From Chara braunii (lineage: Eukaryota > Streptophyta > Charophyceae > Charales > Characeae), in assembly GCA_003427395.1 (NCBI GenBank), contig BFEA01000141.1, positions 2,992,524 to 3,029,550 of the forward strand: a DNA stretch of 37,027 nt, in the 5' to 3' direction. The position numbers and the translations under genes were made by a program. Position 1 is the first letter of the stretch. Each line of letters begins with the position of its first letter. The notes under the pieces are model-generated. The model was not told the origin of the DNA and did not search any database. It was given only the letters and a program-made list of their open reading frames with translations. This document shows positions 19,470 through 27,956 of this stretch, in pieces.

Positions 19470-19483
19470 TGGTATCGGAGCTG
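19470..19483 (+). other. Element C primer-binding site
   Basis: TGGTATCGGAGCTG, three bases (ATT) after the LTR end. Identical to element B's PBS, and one base (position 8) from the plant initiator-Met PBS TGGTATCAGAGC. Confidence 0.88.
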
Positions 19484-19790
19484 GTTCAAGATCGCCGCTT
19501 ACCTGGCGCTGGCGACATTGTTACTTGGTGCGCTGACAACGCTTCCGTGCAGTGAGGATACTTTGGCACTGGCTTAAAATAGCGGGGCACAGGTAAAAGG
19601 GCCGGCCGCTGGAAGGCTGTGGCGACAGCGTGGGAGCTGTGGCGACAGCGGATGTATGTATGCTGAGGAAAGCATGCTGATGTGGCATTTTGGCTGAGGT
19701 GGCACTGCATTGCGTTGTGGGTGGTACCGAGGCTATGACCGGTCTTTGAAATGCACGTCGGCTCAATTGGTGAGAAATCTGTAGTTACAA
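19484..19790 (+). other. Element C leader
   Basis: About 300 bp from the PBS to the first Gag-like residues. No reading frame. Much shorter than B's 1.2-kb leader. Confidence 0.65.
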
Positions 19791-21158
19791 GTGTCACACT
19801 TGAAGGCGGGGCGACAGACAAAGCTGCTTCAGAAGGGGTTAGATGACTCGCCACTGGACAATAGCATGAAGATCATCAAGGCGAGCATCCTCTCCATGCA
19901 TGCATACATGGACAGCAAACTAGACGCTATCCAGGACACCCTAGACCAGATCCTGAATGCCATGCGCAGGCTAGGAGTCATGCCAGCAGTTTTGCCATCG
20001 CTGCCATTCTCGGCGATGACAGGCCCGTATCCGCCCCAGTCTGGTACCATACCAAGCGGTACTTCAGCAGCAGCTGCACAGACTGTTGCTTCTACTTCTT
20101 CTACTACACCGGCTGGAGCTACACCACAACCGACACCTGCCTCACCAGTGGGACATCAGCAACCGTGGTACCCCAAAACCCCATCGAAACCACCATCCAC
20201 CTTCTCAGGTGATAAGAAGGAGGAGGCTCTCGACACATGGTTGAGAACGGTTCCAATGTAGGTAAGGGTGAAGAGGACGCTGGTAGAGGAGGAAGTGATA
20301 ACTGCTGCATCCTACCTAGAGAGATCAGCAACTCGTTGGCTAAACGGATTAGTAGTATCAAAGGGACTCTACAGGAACATGGGTGATTGGGCTAAGACCC
20401 ATACCCTAGAGAGCTTTATGGATTTGGTGGAAGCGCAATGGCACAACCCACAGCAGGCATAGATTGCCACAGATGGGTTGCTGAAACTTGATACTAAAAA
20501 ATACAAGTCTGTGCGCGAACTCACCTCTACCGTAGAGCGTTTGATTGTTGTCCCTGACATACAATATAATCCACAGGTCTTGTTGACCATGTTCTTGAGG
20601 TGTCTTCCCATAGACATCAAGAACTTGCTTGCCAGTGAGGCTCGGCTAGAGTATCACACGTTTGAGACCTTTAGCAAAAAGGCCTTAGACTTGGAGGGTA
20701 TGCTAGGAGGTGCACAGACACCCTCTACGAACGAAAGGAAGAAGAAAAGTCCACAAGAGGGGAAAAAGAAGGGTAGTCGATTAAGGATGGTTGATTCCGA
20801 AGGGAATCAAACTGAGATTGATGATGTGTCTGATCTTGTGGACGGTACAAAGTTTGACAACGAGGATAGTGCTGAGGGTAACAACCTCGCTGCAGCACAT
20901 GGCCGCGGCAAGGGCGGTCAACAGAGGAATCATTGGCGAACCCCCAACCCGAACAAGATAGTACCTGTTCGTGCGGGTTTGGATCAAGATGTGTGGTGGG
21001 ATCGTTACACGCGGTGTGCTTGCATTAACTGTGGCGAGTATGGCCATCAACAATTCAAATGCGAGAATGCGAAGGTCTCGCAGAAGATACCACCGAAAAG
21101 TGGGTTTCCTTCTTCCTTGAGTGGTGCCTCTACGAGTTCCTGCTCGGGAAACACATAG
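19791..21158 (+). pseudogene. Element C Gag, three stop-separated segments
   Basis: Gag binds and packages element RNA. The open frame starts near 19791 (no ATG there; the first in-frame ATG is at 19866). Residues ~40-60 are helical (MDSKLDAIQDTLDQILNAM), then Ser/Thr/Pro-rich. The capsid part reads STFSGDKKEEALDTWLRTVP, VITAASYLERSATRWLNGL, then YKSVRELTSTVERLIVVPDI and TMFLRCLPIDIKNLLAS. A Lys-rich stretch precedes the CCHC knuckle CINCGEYGHQQFKC (~21020-21061). Stops: TAG at 20259-20261, where context suggests Trp, and TAG at 20460-20462, probably Gln; a frame change lies between 20261 and 20268. This is the most complete Gag in the window. Confidence 0.88.
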
Positions 21159-21460
21159 GGCCAGTAGAAGTTGTAGTTGCTTCTACTCGTGTTGAAGTGG
21201 GTGATGTACCCTCCCCATTTCAAGAGTTGGCCGAAGCTAGTGACTCCTTAGTCATCCCAAAGACACATCCTGACCCAACGATACTCTGTTCGTTGGATGT
21301 GTCTGAGGCCTTAGAGGACCTACAAAGTGAGTGGTTGGCAAGGGACCCTCGTGAGTCCTGAGTGGCACTAAGTCGAGGTCCTAGAGGGGAGCACTTTGTT
21401 GTGGAGGTTGATGAAAGAAAAATGAGTCGCTGTTAGTAGGGTGTTCGTGCACATCGGCCT
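21059..21460 (+). pseudogene. Element C Gag-protease spacer and protease N-terminus
   Basis: Frame -1 relative to the knuckle: IGPVEVVVASTRVEVGDVPS, LVIPKTHPDPTILCSLDVSE, LQSEWLARDPRES. A TGA at 21359-21361 stands where B has Trp. It continues VALSRGPRGEHFVVEVDERK up to the place where B has its protease active site. There the sequence departs into repeats, so no catalytic Asp motif is left. Confidence 0.8.
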
Positions 21461-21690
21461 TCTATCTCTAATACTATAAAGCAAGAAGCACTTTGTTGTG
21501 GAGGTTGATGAAAGAAAAATGAGTCGTTGTTGATGAAAGAAAAGCAATTTCATCAACAGCGACTCATCAACAAAGTGCTTTTCTTTCAGCAACAGCACCC
21601 GGACCCTCGTGAGTCCTGGGTGGCACTAAGTCGAGGTCCTATGGGTGTTTGTGCACATCGGCCTTCTATCTCTAATACTATAAAGCAAGA
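21345..21690. repeat. Local duplications and foldback inside element C protease
   Basis: GACCCTCGTGAGTCCTGAGT at 21347 recurs near 21603 with TGG instead of TGA. CACATCGGCCTTCTATCTCT and the following bases recur at about 21451 and 21655. GCACTTTGTTGTGGAGGTTG occurs near 21388 and 21488. An inverted repeat pairs 21488-21498 with 21568-21578 and 21521-21538 with 21548-21565 (one mismatch in 18). Confidence 0.85.
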
Positions 21691-21700
21691 AGCGGATCTC
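21669..21700 (+). mobile_element. Possible Helitron 5' terminus
   Basis: TCTCTAATACTATAAAGC at 21669 (and a duplicate at 21465) agrees with the plant Helitron 5' consensus TCTMTAYTAMYHNW at all but one position and follows an A, as Helitrons insert between A and T. No CTRR end with a hairpin was found, so any element body is undefined. The GC-rich block that follows (21690-21880) is unlike its surroundings. Confidence 0.35.
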
Positions 21701-21900
21701 GCGTGACGCTCCCGCTGGGCCCAGCGAAATTCGGGCAGGGAGGTCCACGCGCGGTGCCGCAGGAGACCTAGGCGGGCGCGACGGTTGGGGAGGCCGGTAG
21801 CTGGGGCGGGCGCGGTCGTGACGGGGGGGGGCGGTGGGCGGTCGGTGTCGGTGCGACTTTATGAACAGGCTCTTTTTTCGCTACCGTTTTTTCTCGCGCC
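21690..21900. other. GC-rich block
   Basis: Strongly G-rich on the plus strand with runs such as GACGGGGGGGGGCGG. No reading frame kept. Foreign to element C; possibly the body of the Helitron-like insertion. Confidence 0.5.
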
Positions 21901-21915
21901 GCGCCTGGGGGAGGT

Positions 21916-22051
21916 TAGGAAGTAGCATGTTCTAGCCGAAGATTCAACCAGGTAGTGTATGTTTCCATGTTCTAGCCGAAGATTCATTGGATGTTGCTCA
22001 TCCTATCGATGGAAGTAGCATGGTGCGAGCCGCGAGGTCGGAGAGTTATCG

Positions 22052-22112
<61 letters not shown>

Positions 22113-22203
22113 ATTCATTCCGATTTTGCTAAAAAAGTGGCAGTGTATATTTCCATGTTTCAGCGGAAGATTCATTCCGTTTTTGCTCATCCTATCGATG
22201 GAA

Positions 22204-22267
<64 letters not shown>

Positions 22268-22424
22268 GATAAGTCTCCAACCTCGGCCAACAGCTAAGTC
22301 TCCAACCCCGCCCCTCGCCGCACGCTACTTGGATCGATAGAATGAGCAAATCAAAAAGTGGCACTGTATATTTCCACGTTTCAACGGAGGATTCATTTCG
22401 TTTTTGCTCATCCTATCGACGGAA

Positions 22425-22473
<49 letters not shown>
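21916..22473. repeat. Microsatellite-bearing repeat modules (three copies) in element C
   Basis: A core GGAAGATTCATTCCGTTTTT + GCTCATCCTATCGATGGAA occurs, with changes, at 21962-22018, 22151-22203 and 22371-22423. The first leads through a short GC-rich stretch to (TC)n(AC)n at 22051-22108; the others run straight into (TG)n(AG)n (22204-22266, 22424-22473). TTTGCTCATCCTATCGATGG at 22182-22201 is matched in inverted orientation by 22331-22350 (17 of 20 positions), enclosing a 169-bp unit. Confidence 0.8.
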
Positions 22474-22978
22474 NNNNNNNNNNNNNNNNNNNNNNNNNNN
22501 NNNNNNNNNNNNNNNNNNNNNNNNNNNNNNNNNNNNNNNNNNNNNNNNNNNNNNNNNNNNNNNNNNNNNNNNNNNNNNNNNNNNNNNNNNNNNNNNNNNN
22601 NNNNNNNNNNNNNNNNNNNNNNNNNNNNNNNNNNNNNNNNNNNNNNNNNNNNNNNNNNNNNNNNNNNNNNNNNNNNNNNNNNNNNNNNNNNNNNNNNNNN
22701 NNNNNNNNNNNNNNNNNNNNNNNNNNNNNNNNNNNNNNNNNNNNNNNNNNNNNNNNNNNNNNNNNNNNNNNNNNNNNNNNNNNNNNNNNNNNNNNNNNNN
22801 NNNNNNNNNNNNNNNNNNNNNNNNNNNNNNNNNNNNNNNNNNNNNNNNNNNNNNNNNNNNNNNNNNNNNNNNNNNNNNNNNNNNNNNNNNNNNNNNNNNN
22901 NNNNNNNNNNNNNNNNNNNNNNNNNNNNNNNNNNNNNNNNNNNNNNNNNNNNNNNNNNNNNNNNNNNNNNNNNNNNNN
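22474..22978. other. Assembly gap (505 N)
   Basis: Run of N flanked on both sides by (AG)n microsatellite, so the gap is most simply an unresolved microsatellite. Its true length is unknown. Confidence 0.99.
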
Positions 22979-23035
22979 GAGAGAGAGAGAGAGAGAGAGA
23001 GCACCGATGCCCGCCAAGCACAACATGGGAAGAAA

Positions 23036-23099
<64 letters not shown>

Positions 23100-23100
23100 G
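22979..23100. repeat. (GA)n microsatellites after the gap
   Basis: GA runs at 22979-23001 and about 23037-23100 separated by a short unique piece. Reading frames with Glu-Arg runs here are artefacts. Confidence 0.97.
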
Positions 23101-23164
23101 GGAGACATGAAAGAAAAATGAGACGCCATCAGCGAGTGTTGGTGTGCGCCGTGGCGGGGTCCAC

Positions 23165-23390
23165 TTGTAATTATTATAAACAAAACCAAGAGCAGGGTAT
23201 GTATATGTTTTTTGTCTCTGAGAAAGGGGAGGCCGTTAAATCACCCCCAGAGATAAAAAGTGTCGTCGCTAAGTACCCTGTTCTGTTTAAGGAGTCTACA
23301 GTAAACAGGGAGGTTGTCCATGCCATAGAGATCATCCTGGGAGCAAGATACCCAAAGGGAGAATGTATAGGATGGCTCCGGCCGAGTTGA
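23165..23390 (+). pseudogene. Element C protease-RT linker
   Basis: Element C coding resumes as NYYKQNQEQGMYMFFVSEKG, then KSPPEIKSVVAKYPVLFKES and REVVHAIEIILGARYPKG. B has the same blocks after its protease (NYYKQNPEERMYLVYISAAG, EVVHAIEIILGSR). The protease body between 21460 and 23165 has been displaced or lost. Confidence 0.82.
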
Positions 23391-24110
23391 ACGACTTTGT
23401 CGGCAACTGAAAGAGCTCACAAAAAAAGGTCGGATACGGCCTAGCATCTCCCCTTCGGCTCCCCAGTTCTATTCGTACCGAAGAAGGGGGGATCACGAAG
23501 GATGTGCATTGATTATAAGGGCCTTAATGCCATAACCGTTAAGAACGCAAAGCCCCTACCGTACATCGATGACCTATTGGATAGGGTGCATGGATGTAAG
23601 TACTTTACCAAGATAGACTTGAAATCCGACTACCATTAGATTGCCATTAGACCGAAAGATCAGCACAAAACCGCATTTCAGACCAGGTACTACGAGTTTG
23701 TGGTGATGCCCTTCGGCCTTTGCAACGCGCCGGGTACATTCCAGCACGCCATGAATAGGATCTTTCATAACTACTTGGATAAGTTAATCGTAGTGTACCT
23801 CAACGACATTCTTATCTTAAGTAGGACTATGGAGGAGCATGCTCAACATGTAAACAAAGTTCTTTCTCTCCCCCGATAGCACAAGCATAAGATAAATTTA
23901 GAGAAATGCGAGTTACTAAAATCTTGTACTTGGGTCATGAGGTATCCGCGAAAGGGATTAGGCCTGAAGATGCGAAGGTGGCTAACATTAGAGACTCGCC
24001 ACGACCCCGGTCTGTGCCTGAGGTCAGATCATTCTTGGGAATGTGTGGTTATTACCGCAATTTCGTACAAAACTAGAACACGATCGCATCTCCCTTGACT
24101 GATTTAACGC
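23360..24110 (+). pseudogene. Element C reverse transcriptase, broken
   Basis: Blocks in more than one frame: [71 protein letters not shown] followed by TAG (23637-23639, B has Gln), [20 protein letters not shown], then VVYLNDILILSRTMEEH. The catalytic loop is YLND (first Asp GAC to AAC, 23802-23804). TAG at 23877-23879 again stands where B has Gln. The thumb/connection part follows in other frames up to WEWADKCEAAFKRLKHAL near 24170. Confidence 0.88.
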
Positions 24111-24610
24111 GCCTTGACACTCCATGGGAATGGGCAGACAAATGTGAGGCTGCCTTCAAGAGACTGAAGCATGCCCTTACACATCATGAGGTTCTCATGG
24201 TCCCTGATCCTCAAGGCCATTTGTAGTGACCACAGACGCAAGCCAGTACGACATTGGCGCAGTGTTGGCTCAGCAGCACAGGAAGAAGTTAACACCGATC
24301 GATTACATGAGCAAGAAGATGCCATCGAAGAAGTTGGCAAAGTCCACCTACGAAAGGGAACTCTATGCCCTCTATAAGGCACTTGTCCACTGGAGGCACT
24401 ATCTGTTGGAAAGGTTCTTCTACTTGAGGACCGACCATCAGACACTCGAGTGGATCAAGACACAACCTGTTCTCTCCGATGCACTCAAACGTTGGATTAA
24501 AGTTATAGATCAATATGACTTCAGGCTAGACTATGTGAAAGGGGAGTATAGCAAGGTTGCTGATAGCCTGATGCGTTGTCACATAGAGCAAACTACCTGG
24601 GTGCGTTGAT
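24111..24610 (+). pseudogene. Element C RNase H
   Basis: From CEAAFKRLKHALTHHEVL through a frameshift near 24222 to the 127-codon segment 24226-24609: TTDASQYDIGAVLAQQHRKK (Asp), STYERELYALYKALVHWRHY (Glu), FYLRTDHQTLEWIKTQPVLS (Asp present, unlike B), SDALKRWIKVIDQYDFRLDY, KVADSLMRCH (last Asp). All four acidic positions are kept, so this is the best RNase H of the three, though the polyprotein is broken on both sides. Confidence 0.88.
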
Positions 24611-25664
24611 CATAGAGTTTGGGTTATCTGACGATGTATCTCGATCCTTGGTGGAAGCCTACAAGGAAGACCCTGTCATGATGGACATCATCCGCAAACT
24701 TGAGGCCAAAGATAAGGCCACCTCTGATGAGTTTGTGATGGTGGATGGGCTACTCTTTCCTGGAAAGGCTGGGTTCAAACGGTTAGTGGTTCCATCTAGG
24801 GACGTTTTGCGCAGTTTATTTTTAGGAGAATGTCATGACGCAACAGGGCATTTTGGCTACAAGAAGACTTCTGCTAACTTAGTACAACGATTTTGGTGGC
24901 CTAACATGCTTGAGGATGCCAAGAAATATGTGCAGACTTGCCAAGTCTGTTAGCGGGACAAGCCGAGGACTCGAGCACCACTTGGGTTATTGAAGCCTCT
25001 ACCCGTTCCTGCTGGTCCGAGACAAAGTGTTTCTATGGATTTCATGGATACCCTCATGACCAGCAAGAATGGCAAGAGGCATATCTTCGTCATAGTGGAT
25101 AGGTTCACTAAGTATGCTAGACTAATTGCCATGCCGGAGACTGCCAGGACTGAGCACGTCATCAAGTTATTCATGGATAACTAGGTCCGTGATTTTGGAC
25201 TGCCCAAGACCATTGTTAGTGACAGAGATGTCCGGTTTACCAGTGAGATGTGAAAGAAGGTCGCTGAACAGATGGGCAGCCAGCTTCAAACGACTTATGG
25301 GAATCATCCCGAAGCCAATGGGCAGGCTGAACAGATGAACCGTGTGGTGCAGCATCTGCTGAGGCATTATATCAAGCCCAGCAAGGATGACTGGGATGAG
25401 ATGTTACCTCTCATTGCCAGTCTGTACAACAATGCCGTACATAGCACCACCGACGCCAGTCCTAATCAGCCACATCTAGGGTGGAAGCCTAGATCTGCTC
25501 TAGACTTCCTCCTGCCGGAAAACCAACTGTTGCAACTCCTGGAACCATCGAGTTTGGTGTCCAGTATGAGAAGTTGCAGCAGACTGTCCAACACATCAAG
25601 AAATCTCAAGAAGCAATGCTTGCTTCTGAGAATAAGCATCGCTGACAGTCCACATTTCAGGTAG
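24576..25664 (+). pseudogene. Element C integrase, with in-frame stops
   Basis: HHCC zinc finger complete: ECHDATGHFGYKK...YVQTCQVC. The next codon is TAG (24951-24953), where B has Gln. Core: SVSMDFMDTL (Asp), TIVSDRDVRFTSE (Asp), NHPEANGQAEQMNRV (Glu). Further stops: TAG 25182-25184 (B Trp) and TGA 25251-25253 (B Trp). It continues RHYIKPSKDDWDEMLPLIAS and SLYNNAVHSTTDASPNQPHL, the usual end of the core. Apart from these stops and late frameshifts all catalytic residues are present. Confidence 0.92.
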
Positions 25665-26145
25665 GGGAAAGTCTGGGTCAAGGCTAGTGAGTTGGGACAG
25701 GAGTTCGGCATCTCTAGAAAACTAATGCCTCGGTATTGCGGTCCCTAGGAAGTCTTGGATATTGTGGGTAGTGAAGAGGATGGTCCCTCGTACATAATTC
25801 GTATCCCTGGTCACCTACGCACTTACCCTGTGTTTCACTCCTCAAAGCTTGCACCATTCGCTGAGACAGAACGGTTCCCATCAAGGAGATCTATGCTGCC
25901 CCATAGTTGCAACCATGGATGGTCACGTGGACATTGACAATATCCTGGAGCACAGAGACAGGCCTGTTCCCAAGCCAGCTGGCAGGGGTAGACCGCCTAA
26001 GCCTGTGAGAGAGTACAGAGTACGGTTCAGGCATCATATTGATCCTAAGGAAGATCGATGGTTTACAGAGGAGGAACTTGTCAAGACAGCTCCTCAAATT
26101 GTGGCCGAGGATGAAAGAAAATTGAAGGGGAAGGCACCAGCATGA
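25665..26145 (+). pseudogene. Element C integrase C-terminus and chromodomain-like module
   Basis: Blocks FQVG, KASELGQEFGISRKLMP, TAG at 25746-25748 where B has Trp (GPWEVLD), VGSEEDGPSYIIRIPGHLRT, YPVFHSSKLAPFAETERFPS, then after a frameshift near 25900 DGHVDIDNILEHRDRPVPKP, REYRVRFRHHIDPKEDRWFT and EEELVKTAPQIVAEDERKLK. The end follows the chromodomain pattern (I-L-x-H-R ... Y-R-V-R-F ... W-F-T-x-E-E-L). The stop is shortly before the polypurine tract. Confidence 0.88.
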
Positions 26146-26170
26146 AGCATCTCAGCTGACTTTCGAAGCT

Positions 26171-26183
26171 AAGGGGGAGGGAA
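26171..26183 (+). other. Element C polypurine tract
   Basis: AAGGGGGAGGGAA directly before the 3' LTR start TGCGAGG. Confidence 0.88.
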
Positions 26184-27284
26184 TGCGAGGAATGAGCCCT
26201 CGTGGGGCCCTTATCCGAAATGCACATGTTCTGGGCAGAGGCCCCCAGCAAGCCAAGTGCCTGCCCTAAGGGAAGGCGGGCCTGAATATTCACCAGAGGC
26301 CAAAACTTGGCATTTTTCATATGTGGGTACTCAGGCTGTTGCAACCCGCCAGTTGGTTGAGTGGACGCGTGAGCCTCCCTTAGCTGCGTCGAACAGTCCC
26401 AGGCCGTGGCAGTTGCGCCTGGGCACATACACACAATGCAGGGCCGATACATCACGAAGTGGCCACAGGCCTACGAAAGCAGCATTGTCGACATACATAC
26501 CCCGGGTCCTGTGCAAATGCAGCAAACAGCCCAAGTCCGAAGACTCAGGCCGTGCCCAACTGTAAAGGGCCCAGGCCCTCAACTGTAGCATTGGGCCTGG
26601 GCGCAGTACTGGGGCCCGACCGGAAGCTACTGGAAGCTTCCCAGCCAGGCCACACACAGCCAAGCAGGGGCTGCCACTTCCATATAGGAAGGAGGGCAGA
26701 CAGGGGCAAGCATTCTGGCCCACGCAGGCAATGCGGTCACGCTGCTGCGCTGCTGCGTTAGAGACTGCGTGCTGTGCTGAGGCCAGAGCGTGTGCGGGCG
26801 CATGTGAGGTGAAGAGTGGCGCTGCTGGGCAGTGGAGCACAAGCAGCCATAGCCGAGCTTTAGGGCGCTAGGGGGGTGAGAGGGCGATCGGTGGTCTTCA
26901 GGACGGAGGCGAGTGTGGTTGGACAGGGTCCGACGAGGCGAGACGAGATACGTACCTGGTACACGAGAGAGGTCGGCTATGGTGTTGACGTCATGTACAT
27001 TTGTCTTCGACAGTCAAAGTGAGCCTGTTGCGAGAATGCTGATGTAGGTAGGATAGTCGAGTAGCCTAGGCCGGGCGCCGGGTGCCAGACAGGGAGGAGC
27101 GACTTTGGATACTGTGACGGTGTGGCCTAAGGGCTTGAACATTGGCTCATTACTTCATTGTATTGCTCTTATTTCGATGGAATCTCAGTGCATTTATGCT
27201 CTCTGCTTGTACACGACTACTTGGACATCTGTGTGATTTCGCAACTTGGTTTTCTGTATATCGTTCCCACTCGTATTCCTTGCA
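26184..27284 (+). repeat. Element C 3' LTR (1101 bp)
   Basis: Starts TGCGAGGAATGAGCCCTCG and ends ...ATTCCTTGCA, followed by CTCC. Near-identical in length to the 5' LTR, with about 13 differences in the first 240 bp. Hairpin block at 26259-26281. Confidence 0.95.
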
Positions 27285-27571
27285 CTCCCTTCACAACAGC
27301 CAATTGACCCTACACAACACTTCAGAACACTCAGTTTATTAGGCATTTTTCATTTGCACTTCTGTCCATACTTTTCCCCATTGCTCACACCAGCTTGCAA
27401 GGACAACCCCTCGGACAACCGCTGGAGTGGTTGCCACTCAGATTGGAAGAGTCAGAAGACTCAGAACTGGCTACTAAGTGAGTCATGGGAATGCGGGCCC
27501 CATAGCTCTGCATCCTTCCTGTGCAGGAAGGTAGCTGAGATGAAAAAAATAAATCTCCATTAGACAGATAC
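27285..27571 (-). other. Host intron or 3' coding region next to element C
   Basis: Just downstream (minus strand) of the exon ending at 27572. The minus strand holds TTTATTTTTTTCATCTCAG, a good 3' splice site, at about 27535-27553, followed by an open frame LPSCTGRMQSYGARIPMTHL then VASSESSDSSNLSGNHSSGC. The implied intron would be only 37 nt, unusually short, so a third exon is possible but not secure. GTGTGAG near 27395 could be its 5' splice site. Confidence 0.35.
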
Positions 27572-27760
27572 CTTGATGAGTGCATTGGCTCGAGCAATTA
27601 ACAGGTCGTGCTTCAGCAATTTATCACTCTCCTTTTCATCACTGAGTGACATGTTTGCAAGCACCTCTGTAAAAAGCCAAATTGCCTCTGTCCACTCTCC
27701 CTCCGACAAGCTCCTGTTCTCCATCCTTTCTGGCCGCAAAAGCTTTAGACATTCCATAAG
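27572..27760 (-). CDS. Host exon, helical (TPR-like) protein fragment
   Basis: 189 nt, exactly 63 codons: LMECLKLLRPERMENRSLSE, GEWTEAIWLFTEVLANMSLS, DEKESDKLLKHDLLIARANA, LIK. It is preceded on the minus strand by GGTGGGTGCAG (3' splice site) and followed by AAG then GTATCT (5' splice site); both borders are in phase 0. The pattern W-x-E-A-I-x-L-F-x-E followed by a second amphipathic helix ending ARANALIK resembles a tetratricopeptide pair; that is inference from pattern, and the family is not identified. The phase matches the upstream exon at 27880-27956. The gene is incomplete in this window. Confidence 0.68.
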
Positions 27761-27879
27761 CTGCACCCACCAACACAGAATTCATTACACATTCATCCAA
27801 CAAATCACCCGTTAGCACAATACAACCCCTCAGAGGGTGGCTAGGTATATCCGCTGCAACAAATCACCAGTCAATATAC

Positions 27880-27956
27880 CTTGTGACAATGCCCTTGCCA
27901 CTTTTCACGTTTCTGAGTAGTGGCGAGGCACTCTACCACTGCTTCTCCAGCACCTC
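27880..27956 (-). CDS. Host exon upstream of the TPR-like exon
   Basis: 77 nt on the minus strand between TTGCCTGTTACAG (3' splice site, intron side) and CACAAG then GTATAT (5' splice site). The only open frame starts after two bases and reads GAGEAVVECLATTQKREKWQ then GHCHK, ending in phase 0, which fits the phase-0 start of the next exon. The 119-bp intron between them (27761-27879) runs GTATAT...GTGCAG. Two exons with four consensus borders and agreeing phase argue for a real host gene. Confidence 0.62.

Larger units (their letters stand above)
18364..27284 (+). mobile_element. Element C: full-length Ty3/gypsy retrotransposon
   Basis: An 8921-bp element including a 505-N gap. 5' LTR 18364-19466, PBS 19470-19483, gag with CCHC knuckle, protease remnant, RT, RNase H, integrase, chromodomain-like tail, polypurine tract 26171-26183 and 3' LTR 26184-27284. 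LTR termini are TG...CA. CTCC flanks both sides (18360-18363, 27285-27288). Pol domains match A and B throughout. The copy is dead: about ten stops, mostly Trp or Gln codons changed by transitions, the RT loop YLND, and a protease split by about 1.7 kb of repeats and microsatellite. LTRs differ by roughly 5% over the first 240 bp, so insertion is not recent. Confidence 0.95.

Noticed and set aside
19791-19793. GTG as the Gag start of element C
   Set aside because: Eukaryotic initiation at GTG is not expected; the true start is probably an ATG or lies upstream of lost sequence.
21347-21640. CRISPR-like spaced repeats
   Set aside because: The repeats are two or three unequal duplications with a foldback, not regularly spaced units, and the genome is eukaryotic.
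21987-23390. Long Glu-Arg, Ser-Leu, Thr-His and Val-Cys repeat proteins
   Set aside because: Translations of AG/TC/AC microsatellites and the N gap.
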